A stretch of 64,000 bases of DNA, from contig JAQMRL010000012.1 of the NCBI GenBank assembly GCA_035578175.1, positions 23,314,960 to 23,378,959 of the forward strand, in the 5' to 3' direction. Positions 21,340 to 33,029 of this stretch are shown here, in pieces. The translations under genes and the position numbers were made by a program. Below the pieces are notes generated by a model that saw only the letters and a list, made by a program, of their open reading frames with translations, did no database searches and was not told the DNA's origin. The stretch is from Catonia carolina. Its lineage: Eukaryota > Arthropoda > Insecta > Hemiptera > Achilidae. Position 1 is the first letter of the stretch; each line of letters starts with the position of its first letter.

Positions 21340-22748
21340 ATTTATAAATCGGTTATAAGATCAGGTTCATTGCCTGCTGGGAGATTTTGCCGGAATGCGT
21401 GTCGATTAGGGGGCATTAGATGTAGAAGCTTAGTAATAATTTCTGCTTTTTTTAGCCATCTTAACACCTCTAGCTTTTGTTATTTTTTCTGGTTTGTGAA
21501 CAGACTTCTTTTTAAGATAACCAGTCTTTAAAAATTAGAGCTTTTGAGGCTCACCAGAAAATGAGGTTCTATAATCTAAACCTAAAAACCCTTGTGTAAA
21601 TAATACCTGAATCATTTCACTAAATACGGTCTAGGAATTGTTTTCCTTATTTTGTAGTCCGATGAATAATCAAATGCCTGGAAAAAATCAGTAGGCTGTA
21701 AAGTCATAACAATAACTTTCCCTGAATTGCTTTTATTTATAGCATTTTCAAAATCATAGACTTTCCCCTTTAATTTTAACTGCTTCGTTACCTGGTGATG
21801 AAAATGATCAGCAGACATAAATCTATGACCAGGTTCTAAATAATTAATTTATATGATGTCTGCAGCTATTTCATTGGAATTGACTATCCCTACTATAAAT
21901 TAAAACATAGGCCAATTTTTGTTCTGAGATGCACAGTTGTCCATCCATAAAACGATCTTGTTGGCATCTCTATTAACACCAAAAAATTTGTGCAGCACAC
22001 TGCAAATATCTTCTTGTTTTCTACCAGAGATAGCCTCGTGCCAAATACACGCAATTGGCTTTATTTCTTTCTGTTTTGTTCCTACCGGAACAATTGACTC
22101 ATGGAATACAACAATCCTTTATGTAGAAAGAACTTGTTTGAATTGTTCAATCTGCGGAAGCATTAGAATTTTTTGCAGATCCATGGAAAATGCAACCGTT
22201 CCGTCAAGTTGGTAATGGTAATGTTATAAATTTTGTTTATCTGCACAATTTTGATATGCTTTTCGGGTTGCAGTGTATTTTTCCTTATGTAACAGGCACT
22301 TTTGGCATTCAGAGCATGAATCATTTGGAATCTTGCTGTGGTCAACATCATGATTTCTATACGTAGTACAGTTTCGACACTATTCGTATCCAAGTTTGGT
22401 GAAAGATAAATTTAATTCAGAAAGAACATATCTGTATAAATCATATGAACGCGGAAGTTCTTTATTTTCATTTTGAAAATCCGTGTGCATTTGTTGGATG
22501 TTAATGTATGTTGGCAGGTGCAGTCTTTTCGGGCCACGTTCTCTTCTGTAATGTGACACACAGGGATTGTATTTCAACATATTATCTATAATAACTGCCC
22601 TATCTATTTTATTGTGAGGTTCGTGTTTACCCCGCCTGTCTTATTTGGGTGTTAAGTCCCTCAAATCTTGGTTGAGAACATTATAAACCAATTTGTCATT
22701 GTTTAAATCATAACCAAGTGAAGTGGGAAAAAATTTCTTAAGACTCAT
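21340..22748 (-). pseudogene. Decayed transposase-like protein of the 20.7-kb transposon
   Basis: Reading down from MSLKKFFPTSLGYD at 22748, frames with a few stops and shifts give: RGKHEPHNKIDR, a YNPCVSHYRRERGPKRL block (22380-22580), a Cys-rich segment, LPQIEQFKQVLSTK, then VLWMDNCASQNKNW near 21930-21970, ADHFHHQVTKQLKLKGKVYDF (cut to the key part HHQV...KGKVYDF; 21700-21820), and LLPPNRHAFRQNLP near 21390. The order and the W-x-D-N-C-x-x-Q-N-K-N motif match a widespread insect protein family that I associate with the DUF7869 domain, thought to have an RNase-H-like fold; that name is from memory. Location inside matched inverted ends supports a transposase role. It is not functional as read. 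Confidence 0.6.
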
Positions 22749-23136
22749 TTAAAATTTCAATAAACAAAAAAAGTTTTACCAGAGTCTTGGTCGGCCAAAC
22801 TGGAGGGAAGCAGACAATTTCCCGGCATTTTAGATCAGCTGTTATTCATTTCAAAATCATCTGTGAATGATTTATTCTAAAGAGAAACAGGGTTTATTTT
22901 ACAAACTTCTTGGTATTTATCAATATCTGCAGTGTAGTTACGGCTTTTTAGCCTAGAAAATGTAGTTACTGTTACCACAGGTTTTGGTTGGTAGATAAGG
23001 TCGTATAAGGTTGTAGATACGGTATTTTGGCTTAGTTTTTTTGGATTTCTCATACTTTTAAACATAAGAATCAGTTCAAAACTCAAATTTAATTTGTTTG
23101 CAGTTACGGCTTTTTGGCTTAGTAGGGCAGAATTAT

Positions 23137-23683
23137 GCTATGTAAATTATGTTATTATGTAAATTATACTGAAATTAAGAATTAATTTTAGTTAAGAAAA
23201 TTAATTTAGTTCATTAAATGTATATTATTTTAAGTGATATTATTACGTTTTTAATGTAATTTGTTAAAAAATGTTACCTACTGTAAGACCAATTAAAATT
23301 AAACTGTTATTTAAGTACTATTTGAAATATAAGTTGGTTTTGTAAATTGTGTAAATAAAAATTAAATTTGTCCTTGTAAATTTGTAATTTTTTCGTCTGA
23401 TAACCTACAGAAAAAACTATGGTTTCATTTCTTAAAATAATTTGAATAAACCAAGATATTTAATCTGAAAAAAATAATTTAGCGGCAGTTGGAATTACTG
23501 CCGCTAAAGATGAGTACGTACTATTTAAAATTATGCTGTTTAATAATACAGCGTAATTAAAAACCAGCACACATTCAAATAGATTAAAGATAATAATTTT
23601 CTTACATGAATTTAGATCTTTTTCTAAAATGAGCTCTGTAAGCATTGATACGTTAATGTAGTTTTATTATTATTATTGAATTG
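23137..23683. other. AT-rich DNA without a recognised gene
   Basis: The stretch 23276-23450 is similar to the reverse complement of 27350-27500 (GTAAGACCAATT, TTTTTCGTCTGATAACC), so it is part of an old dispersed repeat. A short inverted repeat TTTAGCGGCAGT...ACTGCCGCTAAA lies at 23479-23508. Confidence 0.4.
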
Positions 23684-23687
23684 TTAA

Positions 23688-24160
23688 GGGTTGGGCACGT
23701 AGGGGGACCCGCAGGTAGCAGGTAGAGTAGAAGAAGACAGAAAACACTGTGAAGAGTGACAGAGAGAGAACACTGTCGGAAAAAAGTGACCACCTTTATC
23801 GAAATATAATAGGGATTAAAATTAGCTGATGCCACAACATGACAAAACACACAGCGGGATTCTGAACCCTTCTAGGATACCATTCTATGAGGATACCATT
23901 CTAACCGTCTCCCTTAAGGTTGGACCCCACATGATCGTACCGAGTGACGGCCGTATATCTGGAGTGGGAGCAGGACGTTGGGTATGCGCGTCATTCGGTC
24001 TGCAGATTAGGTCTATAACACCATCTTTGTTTGTTAATGATGTTTTGACATAGTCTTTTGTGACATGACAACGCCATACACCCGGCGGTCACTCATTCTC
24101 TCTCTGTTATTCTTTTCTACCTGCTTTTTTTCTTCGACTACCTGCTCAAGTCATCAACCC
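23688..24160. mobile_element. 473-bp MITE-like element flanked by TTAA
   Basis: GGGTTG follows TTAA at 23684-23687 and CAACCC precedes TTAA at 24161-24164. The ends continue as imperfect inverted repeats rich in GCAGGTAG/CTACCTGC and GAGAGAGA/TCTCTCTC. A TTAA duplication is typical of piggyBac-type elements, but the GGG start is not the usual CCC, so the superfamily is uncertain. Part of its core (CAGACCGAATGACG) is shared with 44155-44225. Confidence 0.55.
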
Positions 24161-24164
24161 TTAA

Positions 24165-24439
24165 CTACGTTGGATATCTACGCAATACCTATACACCCAT
24201 TTCGGTTTTCATATTCATGTATATAAAATAAAATAAATAAAATAGATGTTACAGTAAGTCGTGTCTTAAAATAAAATAATCGGTGAAATAAAATAATCGG
24301 TGATATATTGCAAACTAATATTACAGACGCAAATCTCTATTACAAACACTAACATCTCAAATCGTCACATAGTGGCCACCACAAAATTTTTTAACTACAG
24401 TAGACTCCTGAACACTCTTAAAGAGAAAACATTTAATGA
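24165..24439. other. AT-rich spacer
   Basis: No feature seen apart from AAATAAAATAAATAAAATA simple sequence. Confidence 0.3.
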
Positions 24440-26290
24440 TATATTAACGAGCCGTCTTCTCAAGCAGATTTTTTAAAAAGTAAATTCATAAACAAGATAA
24501 TAGGTTATATTAATGACCCGACTACTGTAAAAAGGTGCCACATAAAAGAAGACCTTTAAACGATGGATAACTGCCGATGGAATTTAAAACATATAGAAAT
24601 AATTTAAATTCTCACACATTTAACACGGCCAAAATTAAACCTGTTTTTTAAGCAGGTGATCAAACAAACCCAGAAAATTACCGGCCAATCGGTTTACTTA
24701 GTGTATTTTCGAAACTTATAGAAAAATTGGTTAAAACCAGATTAGTTGACTTCATTGATAGGTTCTTGCCAATTGATAAAAACCAGTTCGGGTTTCAAGC
24801 TTGGAAAAGTGTGCAAGATGCATTAGCCAAATTAGTACAATTATTCCTCATAATTTGAACCTAAGCAAAAAGGTTTTGGCTATTTTCTTGGAATTAGCCT
24901 TTGATACCGTTTTACATAATCGGCTGTTGACCGGGCTTGAGAACTATGGAATTATGAGGTGTCGCTCTATGATTATTCCAAAATACCTGGGCGAAAGAAT
25001 TCAAATTATAGAATCCATTCCCGTTGGACATTCACTGACCACTTCTAAATTTTGATTGCCTCAGGGAACAGTACTATCCCCAATTCTGTTCCTCTTGTAT
25101 GTGACCCGGCGAATAAAACGTGCGCCGGCCGCGTTGGCGATGTTGGTAACGTGCTCGCCTCTTATCACGCGGTCTTGGGTTCGATCCCACTCGGGCATGG
25201 CATTTTTTCATACGTTACAAAACATTAATTTCATCCTTCACCTTCTGCATTAGCAACAATTTGCAAAACAGTCGGACGTTAAACAAAAAAAAAAGAATAA
25301 AACGTGATGTAACTAACGGTGTTATTTTTTCTTTTTGGGAACGACACAGCCTCAGTTTTCATGGGTGACACTTGGCAGGAGCTATATGAAACGTCCATTT
25401 AGGGTGCTCAGTTAGTTTCTGCCTGGCTCAGAGACAATGTTCTGACATTGAATGTTAAAAAACTAAATACATTACTTTTTCACCCGACAACCTTCCGTGA
25501 TTATTCCCCTTAAACTGCATGTAAATAGTCATTGTGAGAATCACTCAATCGCTAGTAAGTGTCATTGTTCAAACATTGAAAAAGTTAATATGATTAAATA
25601 CCTTGGCGTTATTGTAGGCCACCACTTAAAATGGAACGAACATATAGATTATTTTGTGCTTTAAATTAAAATATTTGATATATCATGTGTTTTATAAAAT
25701 CAATAATATAATAATATAATAAATAAATAACTTACATATTATAAAAATGATTTACCATGCTTTGTGTCAGTCGATCTTGTCATATGCTTAATTGTCTGGG
25801 GTGCGGCCCTTGATTCACATTTGACAAAAATATTTCTTATCCAAAAATTTATAGTGAGACCAGCATTAGTTAAGGATAGATTATATCCTGGCAGATTGCT
25901 GTTCAGTGAATCTAAAATTCCTACCATTAGACAGCAGCTGTACGTCAAAAGATTAGATATTAATTATGTATACAATAACATACACGAATTTTAAACCCGT
26001 ACCAATGAACAACCTCGCGATGTTTCATTCAGTTGATATAAAACATCTAAAATACCTTTAACATTAACTACTAGACAATATGAATACGCTGCTTCTTATA
26101 AACTGATAAATATAACCAAAGTTATTGATCAAACCTCCAACAAATCCGATTCGACAAAATAATATTGCACTTCAAATTATTAAAAAATGGGTACCAGAAA
26201 ATGCATACTTTGATTTAAGATTTTCTGGAACGCCCTTCTTTAAAATAAAAAATACTTCATCATTGAAAAAACTGTATTAAAGTCAACCTC
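24440..26290 (+). pseudogene. Non-LTR retrotransposon RT relic, split by a SINE
   Basis: Translation in shifting frames gives the RT blocks in order: NYRPIGLLSVFSKLIEKLV (24680-24740), NQFGFQ (24780), an F-x-x-AFD-like motif A (LELAFDTVLHNRLL, 24885-24930), LPQGTVLSPILFLLYV (motif B, 25055-25100), then, after the SINE, a D-less motif C region, MIKYLGVIVGHHLKWNEHID (25590-25650), and the thumb/C-terminal blocks VWGAALDSHL and YPGRLLFSESKIP (25764-25994). The blocks resemble LINE ORF2 proteins of the Jockey/CR1 assemblage. The copy is dead from many stops, frameshifts and the insertion. Confidence 0.8.
25123..25294 (+). mobile_element. tRNA-derived SINE, family A, copy 1
   Basis: 172 bp with an A-box region (GTTGGTAACGTGCTCGCC) and a B box (GGGTTCGATCCC near 25177-25188), then a short body and an A-rich 3' tail. 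It is flanked by the exact 12-bp target duplication GAATAAAACGTG at 25111-25122 and 25295-25306, which also fixes its ends. It interrupts the RT relic just after motif B. A second copy lies at 53.63 kb on the minus strand. Confidence 0.92.
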
Positions 26291-26399
26291 TATTCCCTGA
26301 TTTCTTCTCGCAGCAGAAGCCTCGCTTCTGCTGGTTGCTTATGATACAGCATTAATTAATGTGTTATTTACTAAATAATGTATTCTGTTAAATTGAAAA

Positions 26400-26890
26400 A
26401 ATGTGTATCATTAAATAAAATAAATAAATATGCATTTCACAGCAAAAGTATTCATGTAATAAAAGTTGTAAACAATTTAAAAATTTACTTCTTTTATTTT
26501 AAACATTTTTTGTATACTGCTTACTTAAGCAGTAGTGATTTTCTGTTTTTTTCTTCACGAAAATATGTACAAAATTCGATTTTTTAAGATTTCAGCCTTG
26601 GTATGTATTTTACAACAAAAGTGTACGAAATAAAATTATAAGAAATTTAATGAACTCCAACTTTTATTTCAAGCGTTTTTCTCTGCTGAGCATAGTTTAG
26701 CGTCAGAGATTTTTTCGTATTATTAAGCCAAACTGTGGTTGATTTTCATTTTGAATCTTCCACTCATGATTAAATTAAGGTTATGTTTTTTGTTTAGTTG
26801 TAATGTTTTATTGCCAATGCTCGGTGGTTTTATAGTTCATTAATTGCATTGGCAAGAGAAAGTCGTGTGAATTTTCACGCCAGATTTTTT
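26400..26890 (-). repeat. REP1 copy, 3' part missing
   Basis: Carries the 5' half of the family in minus orientation, ending GGCAAGAGAAAGTCGTGTGA and a hairpin near 26850-26885, then poly-T. Confidence 0.75.
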
Positions 26891-27589
26891 TTTTTTTTTA
26901 GTTAAAAGATTGTGCGATGAACTTATTAATTTTTTCCCAGTCAATTAATTAAGGTGTTAATTTGCTGAAATTATTTGATGGTGGTAACAGATGGTGCGTG
27001 TTTAGGTCTATATAATGTAATATTCCAGTTAATAATTTAAAATAGGTCTTAACTGGAACTAGTTAGGGGAAAGCTAAATTTTGGCAGGCATAAAATAACT
27101 TTTTCAAGATAACTTTATCCTGAAAATATGTGTGATAGAATTTTTAGTATTTACAAGCATTGCTGAAAAGGAAATTTTTTAATAACATTATTTTCTCTTC
27201 CAGATAAATCTGAAAAGTCATTTTATAAGCTTTACCATGATATAATATACCCCAAACCAATTTTGTTTAATACAAAACCTTGTTGTTTTTTATCATAGTT
27301 AAATAAAAGAATTAAGAAAATAATTTCCCGCTTTTATTGGATATTTTGCCGTGGGTTATCAGACGAAAAAGTACACATTTACATGAACAGATTAAATTTA
27401 TTTACACTTTTTAATAAAACAATTTAAATTTTAAATGGTACTAAATTTAAAAATGTAATTTTAAATTGGTCTTACAGTAATATTTTTGAACAAATCACTT
27501 TAAAAACTAATAGGTACTATAAATAATAATAATAATTTATAAATTACTGCATTACTCTGTTTGTAAGCGATTATGACAAATGGTTTGAT
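26891..27589. other. AT-rich DNA without a recognised gene
   Basis: Only the old repeat shared with 23.3 kb (27350-27500, minus) is visible. Confidence 0.35.
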
Positions 27590-27860
27590 GAACAAATTAT
27601 AAATAAATGAACTGTATTATCACGTAAAGTAATATACATATGTATATGACAATTCAAAAGTCTGGAATAAGGAACTGGAAGGTTATACTATTGCACAGAA
27701 GTCAAAAAGGAGACTGACCAGGCATTCGCTTGGAGTGGTCAAGGAAAACTGTGCGAAAACCTTGACCAGGACAGCCAAACATTTTATAAAACTAAGTTAC
27801 TAAAATTAATTATTATTGTGGACAGTGTCTATATTCATAATGCAACTTAATAATTATTAA
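27590..27860 (-). repeat. Dispersed repeat REP3, copy 2
   Basis: Reverse-complement match to 13530-13810; strongest in ATAAGGAACTGGAAGGTTAT and the GGTCAAGGAAAACTGTGCG block. Confidence 0.6.
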
Positions 27861-28549
27861 GTGAACAATTATTGTTCATTTAAATTTCACATTTAATTAA
27901 CACAAAAAACAGATAAAAAATAATTAACGACAGAATAATTTAATTCACATTTTCAAAACATGTAATTATTTGAATAAAATAATTACAAGCTAAGTTAAAC
28001 ATTACAAAAAGACAAAATTTACAATGTTTAACAGTTACACTAAGACTACGATTTCGTTTAAAAGAAAATGTACAATAATGAGTTTAGTTATAATAACATG
28101 ATTAGTTAATTATTTTCTCATTAACAGTTACCTTACGCTTTGTTAATTATTTCATATATCATATAAAAATCATAGTTGGCTAATATCGACTGTATAAACG
28201 TCGATCAACACTTTACTGTCGTACTAAAAGGTAATAAAACCTAATTAACAGGAATAATCTAAGCTGTATATTACTACATGTTACAGAAAAAAGTAATTCG
28301 AGAGAATTGAAGTAATGGATAAATTTGTTTATTAAATGTGTGTGTATGTGTATGAAGTGGGCGTTTCGATATTAAATGATAGGCAGCTTGAAGGGAAGTG
28401 TTTGTGTGCGCGCACGTGTGTCTTAAGTAAGAGAGAGAGAGAGAGAGAGTGAAAAAGGGAGAGAGAGAGTGAGCGCGTATATAATTATGTAATAGTGGGA
28501 AGAGAATATTGTAAAAATCTACAATGTTCTAATTAGTTCTGTATTATAC
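27861..28549. other. No recognised gene; contains a (GA)n tract
   Basis: AT-rich apart from TG/CG-rich sequence at 28335-28415 and a purine (GA)n run at about 28432-28478. Confidence 0.4.
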
Positions 28550-28551
28550 TA

Positions 28552-29361
28552 CAGTAAAATCTCTCTATAGCGGAATTAAAGGGACCATGAGGTTCCGCCG
28601 CTATAAAGAGAGTTCCGTTATAGAGAGAGCAAGTAATTAATGGGGGGAGGGAAGTTGAAGTACTAATTTTTCTGTACTAAAAACTCATGTACATATGTCA
28701 AAGGTGCATGCAATAAGTTTACTTTGAAAAACTACTAAATAGATTACTTTATGACGAATGTTTAATACAGTAGATTACTTCAATACAGTGAAATATTTAA
28801 ATTACTTACTTAAAATACATACATACAATTAAAATCTCATAAAACATAGGCTACACAAACACAAAAAAAAAATAGTACAGTATATATATTTTCGTTATTA
28901 AGGAACAACGACTGTAAAGTACATTTCATTTTGTAAAATAAGTTGTAATTTTTGTTTGTTTGGTTTTCAGTTCGTAAAACATGTCTTCAATCTTATTTTC
29001 AATGTTTAAAACTTGTTGTTGTAAATTTTCATCTATATTGTGGCAATAACAGTATGTGGAAACAATACGAATAGCGTCTAGTGCCTGTTTACTTGAGGGG
29101 GGCACTATTTCTGTTTCCATTTCATCATCATCTTCACTTTCTTCCTCATTGTTTTGGGCTATAGGTATTCCCCACCGACGATTGCGAGGGAGTGGGAGCT
29201 TAAAAGTTGACTCATTGTTAGCCGCTATGGAGAGATTTTTGTGCCGCTACAAAGAGAGTTAAATACATTACCGTAATATACGAAAGGGTCGGGGTCGGCA
29301 AATAATGCCGCAAAAGAGAGGTTTCCGCAATAGAGAGATCCGCAATAGAGAGATTTTACTG
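28552..29361 (-). mobile_element. Tigger/pogo-like element, internally deleted, copy 1
   Basis: Starts CAGTAAAATCTCTCTATAG after TA (28550-28551) and ends with the reverse complement of CAGTAAAATCTCTCTATTG followed by TA (29362-29363). The CAGT(A)-type end with CTCTATAGCGG repeats and a TA duplication is characteristic of pogo/Tigger elements. The end motif recurs inside each terminus (for example TATAAAGAGAGTTCCG, CCGCAATAGAGAGATCCG). Only the last part of the transposase gene is retained, on the minus strand. Confidence 0.85.
28926..29171 (-). pseudogene. C-terminal tail of a pogo/Tigger (CENP-B-type) transposase
   Basis: Minus-strand frame reads an acidic NNEEESEDDDEMETEIVP segment, then SSKQALDAIRIVSTYC, and ends near the carboxyl terminus with KTKQTKITTYFTK and a stop at 28926. 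An acidic linker, an ALDAI...L helix and a K-Q-T-x-I-T-x-F-F-like tail are how CENP-B/JRK/Tigger transposases end. The HTH and DDE domains are missing, so it is not functional. The same region is duplicated in the second copy at 53.8-54.5 kb. Confidence 0.7.
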
Positions 29362-29363
29362 TA

Positions 29364-29989
29364 TTAACAAATAATTGTTCTCGAAATGGTTATAGTATAA
29401 AAATACATACAGCTGGTACATGTAGGTAACTTCTTCAGTTAGTCTGTCGAAGTTAGTTGTCTTTTAATTAATAATAAGTTGGTTAGTTTGACGTAATATT
29501 TGTTATTAAAAGTGTTTTTTGTTAACGCGCCTGTACTTACATTCGCTGTGTTCATTCATTTCATTCATCCTTTTGCCACATCCTTAACACATGAAAAATA
29601 AAAAAATATTTACTAATACGCAATAGTTTGAAACTTCTGGAAGTTATCTCTAAGTAGGGATTTAATGGCATTTATTTACAGTTATATACACATAAACCAC
29701 GGCCACCTTCTACAGGTTGTATTGACCGATGATAGCGGATTTCGCGTCAATACCTTCTGTGCAACTCTTTATAGCGCAATATAAGCCACGTACATTTGGC
29801 GGAAAAGGTATTATTTCTAAGGCTACGCAAGTAAACTTTTGTACTCCGGCTTTCTGAATATCCTGAGTACATTAATCTCAGATCGATTTGTTATACCGCG
29901 ATCAGTTTGTTAAATGTGAGGAGCTTGATTAGTTCGGTATAAGGATTATTATCTATCTTCTTCTAATCTTCAATACTCTATATATAGCT
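29364..29989. other. No recognised gene
   Basis: No supportable coding or repeat signal. Confidence 0.3.
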
Positions 29990-32456
29990 CCAACCACTAA
30001 TGACTGACTGACTGCCATAAATTCTAACCCATTAGGAGGTCTCTGAGAGCAAAATTCCTAAGGACATTTTTTGTCGGCCGTTGGCGGAAACCCTCGGGAA
30101 AAATTCCAAATTTAGGGTACCGCCCCTCGGAGGCTTAGGAGATGCGCCCGAAAATTTCGAGCTTCTTAACGAAGTCTCTAAGCGCAAAGGCCACTGCGGC
30201 CTTCTTTTGTTTCCCGTCCCGAAGTACGTTAAAACGATAAATATAAAGTTGCCCTTAATCCGCCGGTTCGCTGAAAAAACTCAAAATAAAAAACTTTGGC
30301 TTTTTAAGGGTTGCAGTTTTTAGGTTTTTTTGTAACACCATGAAGACGGGTTTCTTTGGCAAAGGTTTATCAGGACCAAATTACACTTACTCCCGGCATT
30401 ACGGGTAACTTTTCAAAGTTTAGATCGGGGTCCTACGGGGTTGCTACCCTTATCTAAAAACTATGAAATATAAAATTTCTTAGAATACAAAAAAAATCTG
30501 TTAACGGCGTGTTAGTGGCGTTAAAAATTGCACAAAAATTTGATAATCCGGAAATTTTCAATTGGCACCCTTTTGCCAGCGGTAGGGGTTATATTTTTTT
30601 ATTTCTTAAACGGTGCATCGTAGAGAAAAATTGTATAGAAATTTTTTGTATACCCCTCTCAAAGTACTTTTAACTCCTACAGCTAAAGTTGCAACTCACC
30701 AGTTCGGCGACAAAACTCCAAAAACCAAATTTCGGCTTTTTGAGGTTTGTCGTTGTCATGTTTATCGTTCTTCACACCTTCAAAACGGATTTTTCTTCAA
30801 GTTTTTATTTATATCCGTTACACGTAGCCGTACCATCACGGGTAATTTTCGAAATTTTAAATCGGGGTCCTACGGGGGTCGCTACCCTTATCCAAAACAT
30901 ATGAAATGTTTAAAGTTTTAGAAAAAAAGGCTTTGGACGGCATGTTGTTTGGCGTTAAAGTTACATAACAATTTAGTAACCTAAAAATGTTCAGGTCGCA
31001 ACCCCTTCCTTGGGGTTGGGGTTGTATTTCTTTATCTCCTAAACGGTGCATAATAAAGACAAAATGCATGAACCTGTTTTGCGCACCACAAAATTACTTC
31101 AAGATTATATTACCAAGGTTGCCATTAACCCACTGGTTTGCTGAGTAAACTCCAAAAACCAAATTTCGGTTTTTTGGGGCTTGCCGTTTTCAGGTTTTTC
31201 TATCTTTATAACCTTAAAAACGGTTTCTTTTTGGAAAATTTTTATTAGCAAAACGTTACAGGACTTATAGCACCACGGGTATTTTTTTTTTAATTTTAGA
31301 TCGGAGTCCAATGGGGGTTTTGCTACCCGTATCCAAAAGTTATGAAAATTAGAAATTTTTAGAATACAAAATATATTTTAACGGCATGTTTTTGACGTTA
31401 AAAAATTCCATGGCCTTCGGGCTAGCCCAGTCAGTCAGCTGGTGGAAAGTCGCTATTATTTGTTAAGTAACACCGGTTGGGCAAGCGACTTTGTATGGTT
31501 ACCAGTTGACAGCCATCCATGAACAAACTCTACTGGGGGGTCCCTGTTCAAATTCATGTCTAATCCTCGTCTAAAAAATACAGCAAAAAGCAGCGATTAA
31601 ATTGGGTAGTTGTCAACAATGTGCAGTTCCCAATAGCAAATAAAAGCTAAAAAAAAACAATTCCATAAAAATTTGGTGACGCGAAAACTTTGAGGTTCCA
31701 CCCCTTCTCCTTGGTACGGGGTAGTATTTTTTACTTCCTGAACGGCGCTTTGTAGCGATAAGTGTATAGAATTATTTTTGTGTCTCTCCCATAGTACTTA
31801 ATGGCCATGTAGCTAACGTTGCCCTTAATCTACTTGTTCGCTGAGAAAACTCAAAACACTAGCATTTCGGCTTTTAGGACTTGCCGTTTTCATATGTTTC
31901 TTTCTTTACACCTTCACAACGGTTGTTTTGGCAAATATTTATTGTCAAAATGTTACACGTACCCATAGCATCACGAACAACTTATTACATTTCAGATCGA
32001 GTTCTTATGGGGGTTACAACTTCAACAAAAAAAATTTAATTTTCAGAATACAAATATCCTAATCTTTTAACGGCATATTATTTAGCGAAGAAAATTACAT
32101 TGAAATTTGGTAACCCGAATTCGTAACAAATAATCTTTTAATGGCATGTTATTCAGCGAACAAAATTACATTAAAATTTGGTAACCCGAAAATTTTCAGG
32201 TCACACGAGAAAACGAAAATCTCAAGTCTCATACACTCAACCTCAACATTCAAAGTTAAAATTGTAAAACTTTAAACATTAACCTAACACTTCAATAATT
32301 TCAAATTTGAAACTTTTGACTTTATCTTTAAAGTTTCATATCTTCAAACTTCAAAATATTGTGATCCACCCAACCCCTTTGGTGGCCGAACTTCACCTTG
32401 TGGCAAAGTGGGGGCGCGCAGCGCATGCACTTCCATGGTTCTGATCCGCCTACCCC
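29990..32456 (+). mobile_element. Foldback-like element 1: arm of ~435-bp tandem subrepeats
   Basis: Starts CTAATGACTGACTGACTGCC...GGAGGTCTCTGAGAGCAAAA, then about four tandem subrepeats whose common start (AAAGTTGCCCTTAATC-like, followed by the GGTTCGCTGA block) falls near 30250, 30685, 31117 and 31826; the last interval is lengthened by a ~255-bp insertion. Each unit carries GATCGGGGTCCTACGGG, AACGGCATGTT and TTTTCAGGT blocks. It ends with a segment (GGTGGCCGAACTTCACCTTG, then GATCCGCCTACCCCTC, 32345-32456) that matches the central part of element 2 in reverse orientation. The second arm is missing here. No transposase is seen; the short Arg/Gly-rich frames inside are by-products. Confidence 0.7.
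31412..31658 (+). mobile_element. 247-bp SINE-like insertion in foldback element 1
   Basis: Flanked by AATTCCAT at 31404-31411 and 31659-31666 (8-bp duplication), and ending in an A-rich tail (AGCTAAAAAAAAAC). A B-box-like CCCTGTTCAAATTC lies near 31544. The element-2 equivalent around 57220-57235 lacks it, which acts as an empty site. It resembles SINE family B only around the box; the relationship is uncertain. Confidence 0.6.
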
Positions 32457-33029
32457 TCTGTCTCGGTATAATAAGGGGATAATATGTTGAGATATGACGT
32501 GGAAATTAAATTTAAAAAATTACCTAGTAGATGGTAATGAGTTACATGAAATTGTGCAAAAAGGGAAAAACAGTAACCGTAAATGACGTGAAAGAATGGT
32601 TGGAAGATAGCGTCATCGATCATGGTTGGCAGATAATGAATGATTGAAATTATAAAGAATGATACCGATTCTAATAATTCAGAAGAGAGGTAATTCGTAA
32701 CATCAGCACAGAAATACTTACTTTTTAACGTACGCGACGCAATTGCTACGGTAGTTTCGTACATAGGTATGTAGATTTATAAGAACAAGACGTCCGACAT
32801 TTTTATAAACATTTTAGGTTTTAAGCAATTTAAAGAACTTATTATTAGAAACAAACATCAGTCCAGTACTCAGTTAAAAAATAATAAAAAAAAATTTCCC
32901 ATCACTTCAATTTTTTTCATATCTGTGAGTAAATTAGTTTTTTTCCGTTTAGTCTATACTTATGTGTTATTGTACAGTATTTTCCGTTTTAATTTCAACT
33001 GTAAAAAAATCTGATGAAAGAATGACGTT
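32457..33029. other. No recognised gene
   Basis: The 104-codon minus frame at 32450-32764 has no recognised motif and overlaps the end of the foldback element, so I do not call it. Confidence 0.3.

Larger units (their letters stand above)
20744..23130 (-). mobile_element. 2.39-kb DNA transposon with 32-bp inverted ends
   Basis: CTGCCCTGCTAAGCCAAAAA at 20744 and the complement of CTGCCCTACTAAGCCAAAAA ending at 23130 are the starts of 32-bp terminal inverted repeats with one mismatch. AATTAT flanks both ends (20738-20743 and 23131-23136), a candidate 6-bp target duplication. Subterminal copies of the end motif (AGCCAAAAAGG...GTAACTGCAG) occur at about 20981-21018 as a palindrome and at 22925-23035. 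The interior encodes a decayed transposase-like protein on the minus strand. Confidence 0.75.

Noticed and set aside
25123..25200. A functional tRNA gene
   Set aside because: A and B boxes are present, but the acceptor stem does not close and a SINE body, A tail and target duplication follow.
30081..31311. Frames of 68-102 codons in the foldback arm
   Set aside because: They recur only because the subrepeat recurs, are on both strands, and show no motif.
32450..32764. 104-codon minus-strand frame
   Set aside because: AT-driven hydrophobic composition, no motif, overlaps the foldback end.
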